From Allobosea sp. 117 (GTDB lineage: Bacteria > Pseudomonadota > Alphaproteobacteria > Rhizobiales > Xanthobacteraceae), in NCBI RefSeq assembly GCF_000702305.1, contig NZ_JNLC01000010.1, positions 868,001-932,000 on the forward strand: a stretch of 64,000 nt of DNA. The letters run 5' to 3'. Position 1 is the stretch's first letter, and the number at the start of each line of letters is the position of its first letter. A program made the translations under genes and the position numbers. This document shows, piece by piece, positions 38,324-47,004 of the stretch. The notes beneath the pieces are model-generated. The model worked only from the letters and a program-made list of their open reading frames with translations. It was not told the DNA's origin and made no database searches.

Positions 38324-39658
38324 TCAGCCGGCGAGCGCGCGAAGCAGCGACAATGCCGCGAGAGCCCCGGCCCCTTGCAGCGCGGCCCCCAGGCTGAACC
38401 GCGCGAGCCCGCTCGGCGGCGTCATGCGTCCGCCGACGGTGACGAGCCAGAACAGTCCGTCATTGATATGCGGCACCGTCATGGCGCCGGCGCCGACGGC
38501 CAGTGCGGCCAATGCGCGCCCCGCCTCGTCGTCGAGGCCGAGGCCGCCGAGGAGCGGCGCCGTCATGCCCGCCGCGGTGATGGCGGCGACCAGCGAGGAG
38601 CCCTGCAGCGTCTTCATGACGGCGGCGAGCGCGAAGGGCAGTACCAGCGCGAGCGCTGGCATCGGCTGCCAGCCCAGCAGCCGCTCGGCGTTCATCTCCG
38701 GCAGGCCGGTATCCTGGATCAGCTTCTGCAGCCCGCCCGCGGCGCCGATAACGAGCACCAGCACGGCGGCGCGCGCGAGCGCCTGCCCGGCCCAGCCCTC
38801 GTCGGCAAGGCCACCGCGCTGCCAATGCCAGCTCAGCAGGAGCAGGAGGCCGGTGCCGGCCAGCAGCAGGATCAGCGGCCGGCCGAAGGCCAGCAGGAAT
38901 TCGCGGTTCGAGCCGCCGCCGAAAGGCTCCGAGGCGATGTCGCCCAGCGATGCGGTGATCAGGAAGCCGAGCAGCACCAGCGTGACGAGCACGAGTGCGA
39001 ACGCACCACGCCTCGGCGCGTGGTAGCTGTCCGCATCCGCCGCGCCGGCGAAGGGCTCGGGCGCAGGCGCGTCGGTATCAGCCGCGAAATGGGCGAACAC
39101 CACGCCGATGAGGAAAGGCAGCACCAGCGCCGGTACGCCGAAGGTGAGCGCGTGGCCCCAGTCGGCGCCGAGGATCGTCACCGCCGCGATCATCACCGGT
39201 GCCGGCAGGATGAGCCCGTGGCTCGCCGACAGCGCGAGGCCGAGGGTGAGCGCGCCGCGCGGGCTGTCCCCGGAGATCGCCCGGCGCAGCGGGGTGAGCA
39301 CCGCGAAGGCGGCCGCCGGGCTGGCGCCGAGCCCGCCGAGGAGGCCGACCAGCGCAAGAGGGAGCGAGCGCCGCCGCCAGCCGCGCGCCCGCGCCTGCAG
39401 CCATGAGGTAGCGCCGGTGCCGTCGGCGATGGCCGCCATCAGCGCGCCGGCCACCACCACGAGGCCGAGCGACTGCAGGGTCTGCGAGAAGCCGATGCCG
39501 AAGGACTTGCCGACCTGGCTGGTCGCCATGCCGGCGCCGAAGCCGAAGAAGGCGCTCGCGACGATGAGGGCGAGGAAGGCGTTCACGTGCCCGCGCGCGG
39601 TGGCGATCACGAACAGGACGAGCGCGGCGAACAGCCAGGCGGCTTGGATGAGCGACAT
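38324..39658 (-). CDS. GntP-family permease (gluconate:H+ symporter-like)
   Basis: 444 residues, about 12-14 hydrophobic helices. GLGASPAAAFAVLTPLRRA, SHGLILPAPVMIAA and MKTLQGSSLVAAITAAGM match the GntP family, which imports gluconate or other hydroxy acids. It lies 58 bp upstream of the GH1 gene on the same strand and may be cotranscribed. Substrate not determinable. Confidence 0.82.
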   Translation of the reverse strand: MSLIQAAWLFAALVLFVIATARGHVNAFLALIVASAFFGFGAGMATSQVGKSFGIGFSQTLQSLGLVVVAGALMAAIADGTGATSWLQARARGWRRRSLPLALVGLLGGLGASPAAAFAVLTPLRRAISGDSPRGALTLGLALSASHGLILPAPVMIAAVTILGADWGHALTFGVPALVLPFLIGVVFAHFAADTDAPAPEPFAGAADADSYHAPRRGAFALVLVTLVLLGFLITASLGDIASEPFGGGSNREFLLAFGRPLILLLAGTGLLLLLSWHWQRGGLADEGWAGQALARAAVLVLVIGAAGGLQKLIQDTGLPEMNAERLLGWQPMPALALVLPFALAAVMKTLQGSSLVAAITAAGMTAPLLGGLGLDDEAGRALAALAVGAGAMTVPHINDGLFWLVTVGGRMTPPSGLARFSLGAALQGAGALAALSLLRALAG

Positions 39659-39868
39659 GCGATGCTGATGCTGAGCCGAGGAGGAGGGTCCTTGGATTAG
39701 CTTGTGCAGCGCCGCATGTCACGCCGGGGCCGGGAATGGGCGCGGAGCTTGCCCCCTCGGGCGCCGTCATCCTGAGGCGTCCCCGACAAGGACAGGCGCG
39801 CGGGTAGGGCGGCAGGGCGGCGTCGTTCCCATTGCCGCCCCACGGCGCTGCGGCTAGCTTCCCGCCCC

Positions 39869-41107
39869 ATGATCGCGCTTCCGCTCCGCCTGCTGTTCCT
39901 CGCCGCCGCGCTCCTCGCCCCCATGACGCCGCTCCGCGCCGATCCGGCGCCCGGCTTCATCCGCGCGGAGGGCACGCGCTTCGTGAACCCGGACGGGTCG
40001 ACCTTCCTCGTCAAGGGCATGAGCTTCGGCAACTGGCTGCTGCCGGAAGGCTACATGTTCAAGTTCAAGGTGCAGCGCTCGCCGCGCGAGATCGAGCGGG
40101 TGATCGAATATCTCGCCGGCCCGGAGGAGGCGGCGCGGTTCTGGCACGATTTCCGCGACGTCTATATCGGCGCCGACGACCTGCGTTTCCTCAAAGCCGC
40201 CGGCTTCACCACGGTGCGCGTGCCCCTCCACTGGAAGTTCTTCCTCGATCCCGCCGACCCGAACCGCGTCGACCCGAACGGCGAGGGCTGGGCGCTGATC
40301 GACCGGGCGATCGGCTGGGCGCGCGAGGCCGGCATCAAGGTCATCCTCGACATCCATGCCGCGCCGGGCGGCCAGACCGGGGTGAACCACGACGACGGCA
40401 TCGGCTATCCGCTGGTGTTCTACGTGCCGGAATATCGCCGGCAGACCATCGCGCTGTGGACGGCGATCGCCACGCGCTACAAGGACGAGCCCACGGTGCT
40501 CGGCTACGACCTGCTCAACGAGCCGATCTCGCCCTATCACGACGCCGACTATCTCAATCCACGCCTCGAACCGTTCTATCGCGAGATCACGCAGGCGATC
40601 CGCGCGGTCGATCCGAACCATGTGGTAATCCTGGCGGCGGCGCAGTGGAGCACCAATTTCGGCGTCTTCACCCGGCCCTTCGACGCCAATCTCGCCTACA
40701 CCTACCACAAGTTCTGGGCGAGCCCGGAGCGGCGCGAGGTGCAGGACTACGTCAATTTTGCCAATCGCTGGGGCGTGCCGCTGTTCCTCGGCGAGACCGG
40801 CGAGCTGACCGACGAATGGAACGCGAAATACCGCGCGATGAACGAGAAGTTCGGCATCGGCTGGAGCTTCTGGACCTACAAGAATCTCGATTCCCGCTCC
40901 ACCGTCGTGTCCATCGCCAAGCCGGAGGGCTGGGACGCCATCGCCGCCTTCGGCTCGGTGCCCGAGAGCGACTGGGCCTCGATGCCGAAGCCGCCGCGCG
41001 AGGAGGTGGCGAAGACGCTGCGCGCCTATATCGAGAATGCCCGCTTCGCCAACGCCACGGTGAACCGCAGCTACGTCGCCTCGCTGGGGCTCAAGGCGCC
41101 GGAATAG
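39869..41107 (+). CDS. Exported GH5 family glycoside hydrolase (cellulase-like)
   Basis: 412 residues. A signal peptide (LLFLAAALLAPMTPLRA) is followed by the GH5 barrel: FLVKGMSFGNWLLPEGYMFK, VRVPLHWKFF, LLNEPISPY (acid/base Glu) and FLGETGE (nucleophile Glu). It should hydrolyse a beta-glucan or similar polymer outside the cytoplasm. It is divergent from the GntP gene, with a partial cgtcatcctgagg repeat at 39765-39780 between them. Confidence 0.87.
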   Translation: MIALPLRLLFLAAALLAPMTPLRADPAPGFIRAEGTRFVNPDGSTFLVKGMSFGNWLLPEGYMFKFKVQRSPREIERVIEYLAGPEEAARFWHDFRDVYIGADDLRFLKAAGFTTVRVPLHWKFFLDPADPNRVDPNGEGWALIDRAIGWAREAGIKVILDIHAAPGGQTGVNHDDGIGYPLVFYVPEYRRQTIALWTAIATRYKDEPTVLGYDLLNEPISPYHDADYLNPRLEPFYREITQAIRAVDPNHVVILAAAQWSTNFGVFTRPFDANLAYTYHKFWASPERREVQDYVNFANRWGVPLFLGETGELTDEWNAKYRAMNEKFGIGWSFWTYKNLDSRSTVVSIAKPEGWDAIAAFGSVPESDWASMPKPPREEVAKTLRAYIENARFANATVNRSYVASLGLKAPE

Positions 41108-41114
41108 CCCCTCG

Positions 41115-41272
41115 TTCCCCGGACAAGCCGCACGATGTGCGGCGCCGATCCGGGGCCCAGGAGAGACTCGGCGAAGCCGCCGAATTCCTTCAGGGAAGCG
41201 CCTGCGGCGGAGTCTCTCCTGGATCCCGGCTCTGCGCTCCGGCTTCGCCTGCGCTTGGCCGGGACACGGAAG
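41115..41272. repeat. Intergenic palindromic repeat with 13-bp perfect stem
   Basis: The core TTCCCCGGACAAGCCG...GCGGCGCCGATCCGGGG...CCAGG also occurs at 44211-44260, 44682-44728 and 60513-60559. Here CCAGGAGAGACTC (41157-41169) pairs perfectly with GAGTCTCTCCTGG (41210-41222), and a diverged inverted copy follows to about 41272. It fills the space between the convergent GH5 gene and csoR and may terminate both. Confidence 0.65.
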
Positions 41273-41306
41273 CGCTGAGCGACCGCGCAAAAGCTTCCGG
41301 CCCCGC

Positions 41307-41591
41307 TCAGCCGTTCACCTTGCCGAGCGTCGCCACCAGCTCGGTGATCTTGCGGCGCTGCTCGTCGGCGTCGCCGGAGCGGATGGCGTGCTCGACGCAA
41401 TGCGCGACATGGTCGCGCAACACTTCCTCCTCGACCTTCTTGAGCGCCGCCCGCACCGCCGCCACCTGGGTGACAATGTCGATGCAGTAGCGGTTCTCCT
41501 CGACCATGCGCGAGAGGCCGCGGACCTGACCCTCGATGCGGTTCAGGCGTTTTCGACAGGAAGAGCGCGTGTCGTTCTGCATGCTTGTCAT
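41307..41591 (-). CDS. csoR: CsoR-family metal-sensing repressor
   Basis: 94 residues of the CsoR/RcnR four-helix family: [39 protein letters not shown] is visible across two helices, with the metal-ligand cysteine of CID and a later HCVEHAI. The cysteine, histidine, cysteine pattern fits a Cu(I) sensor. It faces a copper ATPase gene. Start is either the ATG at 41591 (GGGGG just before) or at 41582. Confidence 0.88.
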   Translation of the reverse strand: MTSMQNDTRSSCRKRLNRIEGQVRGLSRMVEENRYCIDIVTQVAAVRAALKKVEEEVLRDHVAHCVEHAIRSGDADEQRRKITELVATLGKVNG

Positions 41592-41609
41592 ATACCCCCA
41601 CAGGGTATA
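41591..41609. promoter_or_regulatory. CsoR operator 1 (TATACCC-N5-GGGTATA)
   Basis: A perfect 7-5-7 palindrome of the G-tract type known for CsoR proteins. It overlaps the upstream edge and possible start of csoR. Confidence 0.75.
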
Positions 41610-41626
41610 TATCGCAAGCCGGATGG

Positions 41627-41643
41627 ATACCCCATGAGGGTAT
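41627..41643. promoter_or_regulatory. CsoR operator 2 (ATACCC-N5-GGGTAT)
   Basis: A second, 6-5-6 palindrome of the same consensus, 17 bp after the first and 16 bp before the copper ATPase start. Two sites in one short divergent region imply joint repression of both genes. Confidence 0.75.
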
Positions 41644-41659
41644 GGTGAAGGAGAGGGCG

Positions 41660-44185
41660 ATGGCCGGGCACGATCACCACGGAGCGCATGGGGCGGGCAA
41701 GGACGCTGGCGGCTCCTGCTGCGGCGGCAAGGCCGCGGACGGCACGGACGCCAACCATGCCCCCCACCATGCCGCGGAGCAGGGTTCCTGCTGCGGCGGG
41801 CACCACGACCATGCGCCCCACGACCATGCGCCCGGCGCTCACGCCGGCCACGACCACGCCTCGCACCAGCACGCCGCTCCCGGCGCCCCCGCCCCACACA
41901 TGGCCAAGGACCCGGTCTGCGGCATGGATGTCGATCCGCACACCGCGACGCTGAAGGCCGATCACAAGGGCATCACCTATTATTTCTGCTCGGCCGGCTG
42001 CCGCACCAAGTTCATCGCCAGCCCGGAAAAATATCTCGGCGATAAGGCACCCGCCGAAGCGGTGCCGGAGGGCACCGAATACACCTGCCCGATGCATCCG
42101 GAGATCCGCCAGATCGGCCCCGGCACCTGCCCGATCTGCGGCATGGCTCTGGAGCCGGTGACGGTCAGCCTCGATTCCGGTCCGAACCACGAACTGATCG
42201 ACATGACCCGGCGCTTCTGGATCGGCCTCGTGCTGACCGTGCCGGTGGCGCTGCTGGAGATGGGCGCGCACTTCATCCCGGCGCTGCATCACTTGGTGCC
42301 GGCCGGCACCTCGCACTGGGTGCAGCTCGCCCTCGCTACTCCCGTGGTGCTCTGGGCCGGCTGGCCGTTCTTCGAGCGCGGCTGGCAGTCGCTGGTGACG
42401 CGCAACCTCAACATGTTCACGCTGATCGCGCTGGGCACCGGCGTCGCCTATCTCTACAGCCTCGTTGCCGTGCTGGCGCCCGGCCTGTTCCCGCCGGCCT
42501 TCCGCGCCGAGGACGGCTCGGTCGCCGTCTATTTCGAGGCGGCGGCGGTGATCACCGTGCTCGTCCTGCTCGGACAGGTGCTGGAGCTGCGCGCCCGCGA
42601 CGCCACCTCCGGCGCCATCCGCGCGCTGCTCGACCTCGCCCCGCGCACCGCGCGGCGGATAAACGCCGATGGCGGCGAGGAGGAGGTCCCGCTCGATCAG
42701 GTCGCCGCCGGCGACCGGCTGCGGGTGCGCCCCGGCGAGAAGGTGCCGGTCGACGGCAAGGTGGAGGAGGGGCGTTCGGCGATCGACGAATCCCTCGTCA
42801 CCGGCGAATCCATGCCGGTCACCAAGGCTGAGGGCGACCGCGTCATCGGCGGCACGCTGAACCGTTCCGGTGGCCTCGTCATGGTGGCGGAGAAGGTCGG
42901 GCGCGACACCATGCTCGCGCGCATCGTGCAGATGGTCAGCGAGGCGCAGCGCTCGCGCGCGCCGATCCAGCGCCTCGCCGACCGCGTCGCCGGCTGGTTC
43001 GTGCCGCTGGTGGTGCTGTGCGCCGTGCTCGCCTTCGCGGCGTGGATGATGTTCGGCCCCGAGCCGCGCTTCTCCTACGCTCTGGTGGCGGCCGTGGCGG
43101 TGCTGATCATCGCCTGCCCCTGCGCGCTCGGCCTCGCCACGCCGATGTCGATCATGGTCGGGGTTGGGCGTGGCGCGCAGGCCGGCGTGCTGATCAAGGA
43201 CGCCGCCGCGCTGGAGCGGCTTGAGGCGGTCGACACGCTCGTCGTCGACAAGACCGGCACGCTCACCGAAGGCAAGCCGTCGGTCACCGCCATGGTGCCG
43301 GCGGAGGGCTTCGAGGCCGAAGAGGTGCTGCGCCTCGCCGCCGGCGTCGAGCGCCCCTCGGAGCATCCGCTGGCGCACGCCATCGTCGCCGCCGCAGAGG
43401 CGAAGGGCATCGCCATCCCTAAGGTGATGGGCTTCGATTCCCCCGTCGGCAAGGGCGCCTATGGCATGGTCGAGCGCAAGCGCGTGGTGCTCGGCAGCGC
43501 CGCCTTCCTGAAAGAGCTCGGCATCGAGACGAGCACGCTCGCCGCGCGGGCGGACGAGCTGCGGGCCGAAGGCGCCAGCGCCATCTTCATCGGCGTGAAC
43601 GGCAAGGCGGCGGGTATCTTCGCCATCGCCGACGCGATCAAGGCGACCACGCCCGAGGCGCTGCGCGCGCTGAAAGAGGACGGCATCCGCGTCGTCATGC
43701 TCACCGGCGACAACCGCACCACGGCGCAGGCAGTTGCCCGCCGGCTCGGCATCGACGAGGTGGAGGCCGAGGTCGCGCCCGAGGATAAGAGCGCGGTAGT
43801 GGCCCGGCTGAAAAGCGAGGGCCGCGTGGTGGCGATGGCCGGCGACGGCGTGAACGACGCGCCCGCGCTGGCGGGAGCCGATGTCGGCATCGCCATGGGC
43901 TCGGGCACCGACGTCGCCATCGAGAGCGCCGGCGTGACGCTGTTGAAGGGCGACCTCACCGGCATCGTCAAGGCGCGGCATCTGTCGGAGGCGACCATGT
44001 CGAACATCCGCCAGAACCTGTTCTTCGCCTTCATCTACAACGTTGCCGGCGTGCCGATCGCGGCGGGCGTGCTCTATCCGGTGTTCGGCCTGCTGCTCTC
44101 GCCGATGATGGCGGCGCTCGCCATGTCGCTCTCCTCGGTGAGCGTCATCGGCAACGCGCTCAGGCTGCGCGCGATGCGGCTATAG
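41660..44185 (+). CDS. copA: Copper-translocating P1B-type ATPase with His-rich, GSCCGG and YHS N-terminus
   Basis: 841 residues. The N-terminus is His-rich with two GSCCGG motifs (18-23, 42-47); then a YHS domain (about 82-126, [15 protein letters not shown]), a heavy-metal-binding domain (141-166, [19 protein letters not shown]) and the ATPase core: [38 protein letters not shown] and the CsoR partner indicate Cu(I) export. The ATG at 41660 has GGAGAGGGCG before it; an ATG at 41642 would sit inside the operator. Confidence 0.93.
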   Translation: MAGHDHHGAHGAGKDAGGSCCGGKAADGTDANHAPHHAAEQGSCCGGHHDHAPHDHAPGAHAGHDHASHQHAAPGAPAPHMAKDPVCGMDVDPHTATLKADHKGITYYFCSAGCRTKFIASPEKYLGDKAPAEAVPEGTEYTCPMHPEIRQIGPGTCPICGMALEPVTVSLDSGPNHELIDMTRRFWIGLVLTVPVALLEMGAHFIPALHHLVPAGTSHWVQLALATPVVLWAGWPFFERGWQSLVTRNLNMFTLIALGTGVAYLYSLVAVLAPGLFPPAFRAEDGSVAVYFEAAAVITVLVLLGQVLELRARDATSGAIRALLDLAPRTARRINADGGEEEVPLDQVAAGDRLRVRPGEKVPVDGKVEEGRSAIDESLVTGESMPVTKAEGDRVIGGTLNRSGGLVMVAEKVGRDTMLARIVQMVSEAQRSRAPIQRLADRVAGWFVPLVVLCAVLAFAAWMMFGPEPRFSYALVAAVAVLIIACPCALGLATPMSIMVGVGRGAQAGVLIKDAAALERLEAVDTLVVDKTGTLTEGKPSVTAMVPAEGFEAEEVLRLAAGVERPSEHPLAHAIVAAAEAKGIAIPKVMGFDSPVGKGAYGMVERKRVVLGSAAFLKELGIETSTLAARADELRAEGASAIFIGVNGKAAGIFAIADAIKATTPEALRALKEDGIRVVMLTGDNRTTAQAVARRLGIDEVEAEVAPEDKSAVVARLKSEGRVVAMAGDGVNDAPALAGADVGIAMGSGTDVAIESAGVTLLKGDLTGIVKARHLSEATMSNIRQNLFFAFIYNVAGVPIAAGVLYPVFGLLLSPMMAALAMSLSSVSVIGNALRLRAMRL

Positions 44186-44210
44186 GCAGTGGCTGTACAG
44201 GCGGGTTCCT

Positions 44211-44260
44211 TTCCCCGGACAAGCCGCGCGTCAGCGCGGCGCCGATCCGGGGTCCAGGAG
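44211..44260. repeat. Intergenic repeat copy (ttccccggacaagccg family)
   Basis: Copy of the core described at 41115, with GCGCGTCAGCGCG as its central stem, between the convergent copper ATPase and GIY-YIG genes. Confidence 0.65.
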
Positions 44261-44283
44261 GAACTCTTCTGCCGAAGGCAGGC

Positions 44284-44574
44284 TCAAGCGAGCAGGTCGT
44301 CCGTGAGATCACGCCACTGCGGATTTGCCGCCTCGATCAGATCGAGCTTCCAACTGCGTCGCCACTTCTTGAGCCGTCCCTCGCGCATCCGTGCCTCATC
44401 GATCGAGGCGAAATATTCGACATGCACGAGGCGCCTCACGCCGTAGCGCAGCGTGAAGCCCGGCACGAGGCCGGAGCGGTGCTCGGTGAGCCTGCGGGCG
44501 AGGTCGTTGGTCACGCCCACATAGAGCGTGCCGTTGCGGGCGCTGGCGAGAATGTAGACGGCGTAGCGCTCCAT
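44284..44574 (-). CDS. GIY-YIG domain protein (UPF0213-like)
   Basis: 96 residues, a bare GIY-YIG nuclease domain: VYILASARNGTLYVGVTND is the two-strand core, followed by LARRLTEHRSG and a basic KKWRRSWK helix. Such small proteins are widespread and mostly uncharacterised. GGAAGGGAGG precedes the ATG at 44574. It is flanked by intergenic repeats. Confidence 0.88.
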   Translation of the reverse strand: MERYAVYILASARNGTLYVGVTNDLARRLTEHRSGLVPGFTLRYGVRRLVHVEYFASIDEARMREGRLKKWRRSWKLDLIEAANPQWRDLTDDLLA

Positions 44575-44624
44575 GAGCCCTCCCTTCCGGAAGGTATCAT
44601 GAAGCGCCCGCGATGCGGGCGAAG

Positions 44625-44730
44625 TTGCACGCTGGGTCCCGGCTCGCCCTGCGCTGACGCTTCGGGCGTCCGGGACACGCGTTCCCCAGACAAGCCGCGC
44701 GTGAGCGCGGCGCCGATCCGGGGGGCAAGG
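44625..44730. repeat. Pair of intergenic repeats in opposite orientation
   Basis: 44682-44728 is a copy of the ttccccggacaagccg core; about 44630-44677 resembles its inverse (ctgggtcccggctcg...gtccgggacac). They lie upstream of the GIY-YIG gene and downstream of dadA. Confidence 0.5.
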
Positions 44731-44763
44731 GAGCACGATCTGCCGGAGGCAGGCTCTATCGCC

Positions 44764-46056
44764 TCACTCCGCCGCCATCTTGTAGGCGGCGGGGAGCTCG
44801 ACCGGCATGGCGGAGGAGACCGTCTCGGCCAGCATCTGGGCGGTCACCGCCGAGAGCGTCCAGCCGAGATGCCCGTGCCCGGTGTTGTAGAACACGCCGG
44901 GCAGCTTGCCGGCGCCGACGCGCGGCAGCATGCTCGGCAGCATCGGGCGCAGGCCGGCCCACGGCACCACGCGGTCGGTGCTCACATCCGGGAACAGCTT
45001 GCGCGTCCAGTCGACCAGCGGGCGGATGCGGTCGGCGCGGATGTCGCGGTTCTCGCCGTTGAACTCGGCCGTGCCGGCGACGCGGAAGCGGTCGACGCCG
45101 AGGCGCGAGGTGACGATCTTGGTCTTGTCGTCGAGCAGGCTGACCCACGGCGCGCCCTTCTGGCTCGCCTCGTCATCCAGCATGACGGTGATGGAGTAGC
45201 CCTTCACCGGATAGATGTTCACCCGGTCGCCGAGCATGCTGGCGATGGCGCGCGAGCCGACGCCGGCGCAGACCACGAGGCCGTCGGCGGTCAGGCTGTC
45301 GCGGGTGGTGACGCCGTTCTCGTCGGCCGGCGGGCTGGTCCAGGTGATCTCGACGCCGGTTCCGAAGTGCCGGATCGCCTCGACGCTCGCCTCGTTGACG
45401 AAGCGCACGCCGCGCTGCTTGCAGGCGTCGGCGAGGCCGCGGGTGAACAGGTGGATGTCGCCGGTGGAATCGGAAGGGGTGTAGAAGCCGCCATAATAGT
45501 TGCCGTGCAGCGTCGGCTCGATCGCCCTGATCTCCTCCGGCGTCACCGCCTGGCGCTCGAGGCCGCCCTCGACATAGAGCATGTTGGTCTTGGCGGCGCC
45601 GTCGAAGCTCGCCTTGTCGCGGTAGATGTGGAGGATGCCGCGCTTCTCGTGCTTGAAGTCGATGTTCTCGCGCGCCGCCATCTCGAACATGTAGTCGCGC
45701 GACTTGATGGCGAGGCGGGTGGTCTCGATGGTGTTGGCGCGGTAATTGGCGATCTGGGCGAGGAACTCGGCCATCCAGCTATATTTGTGCCAGGAGGGCT
45801 TCGGGTTCATGAGCAGCGGCGCGTCCGGCGTCAGCATCCACTTGATGCCCTTCAGCACGGTCGCCCAGGAATTCCACACCTCGGCGTTGGAAGCGGAGAG
45901 CTGCCCGCCATTGGCGAAGGAGGTCTCCATCGCCGCGTAACGGTTGCGATCGATGACGGTGACGTCGTAACCCTTCTCGGAAAGGGCATAGGCGGTGGTC
46001 ACGCCGGTGATGCCGGCGCCGATGATGGCTACGTGGGGTACGGACTGCTGGCGCAT
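44764..46056 (-). CDS. dadA: DadA-type D-amino acid dehydrogenase (FAD-dependent)
   Basis: 430 residues. FAD-binding start HVAIIGAGITGVTTAYALSEKG, then FANGGQLSASNAEVWNSW typical of DadA, and a C-terminal NTGHGHLGWTLSA. It oxidises amino acids to keto acids and ammonia, passing electrons to the membrane chain. The leader carries a tandem glycine riboswitch, so glycine or a metabolite-linked amino acid is a likely substrate here; the family reads D-alanine most often. GGGAG precedes the ATG at 46056. Monocistronic. Confidence 0.88.
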   Translation of the reverse strand: MRQQSVPHVAIIGAGITGVTTAYALSEKGYDVTVIDRNRYAAMETSFANGGQLSASNAEVWNSWATVLKGIKWMLTPDAPLLMNPKPSWHKYSWMAEFLAQIANYRANTIETTRLAIKSRDYMFEMAARENIDFKHEKRGILHIYRDKASFDGAAKTNMLYVEGGLERQAVTPEEIRAIEPTLHGNYYGGFYTPSDSTGDIHLFTRGLADACKQRGVRFVNEASVEAIRHFGTGVEITWTSPPADENGVTTRDSLTADGLVVCAGVGSRAIASMLGDRVNIYPVKGYSITVMLDDEASQKGAPWVSLLDDKTKIVTSRLGVDRFRVAGTAEFNGENRDIRADRIRPLVDWTRKLFPDVSTDRVVPWAGLRPMLPSMLPRVGAGKLPGVFYNTGHGHLGWTLSAVTAQMLAETVSSAMPVELPAAYKMAAE

Positions 46057-46102
46057 GGGGCTCTCCCGCGCTTGAGGACGACAAGGATCGGACACTCGTC
46101 CG

Positions 46103-46332
46103 TTCCGGCTGTCCCCAAATCTGTCGCGGTACCTGAGAGCTCGCCCCGAGACCAACGGAAACAGACCGTCACGCCGCCTCGGGCTTCCCCTTCGGTGGGT
46201 GCCTGGCAAGCCGCGCCGGCACCTCTCTCCAGATTGTCCTGACTATGCGGTCCCTGGTGCCTGAGAGTTTCCTTGGGGGGTTGCTCCGTCGGCGCCGACG
46301 CACTCGAGAGAGCCGTCGAACTCTCCCGCATA
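46103..46332 (-). promoter_or_regulatory. Tandem glycine riboswitch upstream of dadA
   Basis: Read on the minus strand. Aptamer 1 begins GGGAGAG (46327-46321), has CGCCGACGGAGCAACC and ends CTCTCAGGCACCAGGGAC. Aptamer 2 begins TGGAGAGAGG (about 46231), has CACCGAAGGGGAAGCC and ends CTCTCAGGTACCGCGACAG (about 46120). Both cores match the glycine aptamer consensus. A short linker joins them, as in cooperative tandem forms. A CGGAC-GAGT-GTCCG hairpin (46089-46102) follows before the dadA start and may belong to the expression platform. Whether glycine turns the gene on or off is not shown. Confidence 0.93.
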
Positions 46333-46335
46333 CTC

Positions 46336-46341
46336 ATTATC
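46336..46341 (-). promoter_or_regulatory. Candidate -10 element of the glycine-riboswitch transcript
   Basis: GATAAT on the minus strand, placed so that transcription would begin just before the first aptamer. No good -35 hexamer is apparent. The remaining bases to the GNAT start (46342-46563) hold no recognisable gene. Confidence 0.35.
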
Positions 46342-46563
46342 GGACCTCTATTGCATCGCACACGGGCACGATGAATTCAAGTGCAATCGTCATGCGCGAC
46401 GCGCATGGGAAGGCCATGAGCCCAGCATTCACGGGCTTTTGCACGCCGGGAGGAGGGGCGCGTGGGGCGGCTGTGGAAAATCGGGGCAGCCGGCAGGGAC
46501 TATCAGCCGGCCGGGACCGGCGATAGAAGCCGGGACGCCGGGTGGCCGACGGGAGGTGCCAGC

Positions 46564-46992
46564 ATGACATTGAGGATCGAGCCGGCCGGCGAGGCCGACG
46601 AGCGCGCCGTGGTCCATCTCTGGCGCGCCTGCGGCCTCACCGTTCCCTACAATGATCCGGCGACCGATATCCGCATGGCGCGCGGCAGGCCGGCCTCCGA
46701 CGTGCTGGTGGCGCGGCTCGAATGCGGGCGCGTCGCTGGCTCTGTGATGGTCGGCCATGACGGCCACCGCGGCTGGCTCTATTACGTCGCGGTCGATCCG
46801 ATGATCCAGCGCCGGCAGGTCGGCGCCGAGATGGTCGCCGCGGCCGAGGAGTGGCTGCGCCAGCGCGGCATCGCCAAGGTGCAGCTCATGGTGCGCGAGA
46901 CCAATGTCGGCGTCGTCGCCTTCTACGAGAAGCTCGGCTTCGAGGTCGCCCCGCGGATCCTCATGTCGAAATGGATCGACGGGCGGGAGTAG
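46564..46992 (+). CDS. GNAT-family N-acetyltransferase
   Basis: 142 residues, YpeA-like. GWLYYVAVDPMIQRRQVGAEMV is the acetyl-CoA pyrophosphate loop and strand; FYEKLGFE closes the fold. It acetylates an unknown amine. An excellent GGGAGGTG ribosome site fixes the ATG at 46564. It is convergent with the NrtR-like gene. Confidence 0.9.
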   Translation: MTLRIEPAGEADERAVVHLWRACGLTVPYNDPATDIRMARGRPASDVLVARLECGRVAGSVMVGHDGHRGWLYYVAVDPMIQRRQVGAEMVAAAEEWLRQRGIAKVQLMVRETNVGVVAFYEKLGFEVAPRILMSKWIDGRE

Positions 46993-47004
46993 CGAGCCGC
47001 AACC

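Noticed and set aside
41588..43981. Minus-strand open frame of 797 codons opposite the copper ATPase
   Set aside because: A GC-rich shadow of copA; product is Arg/His/Gly-rich with no domain.
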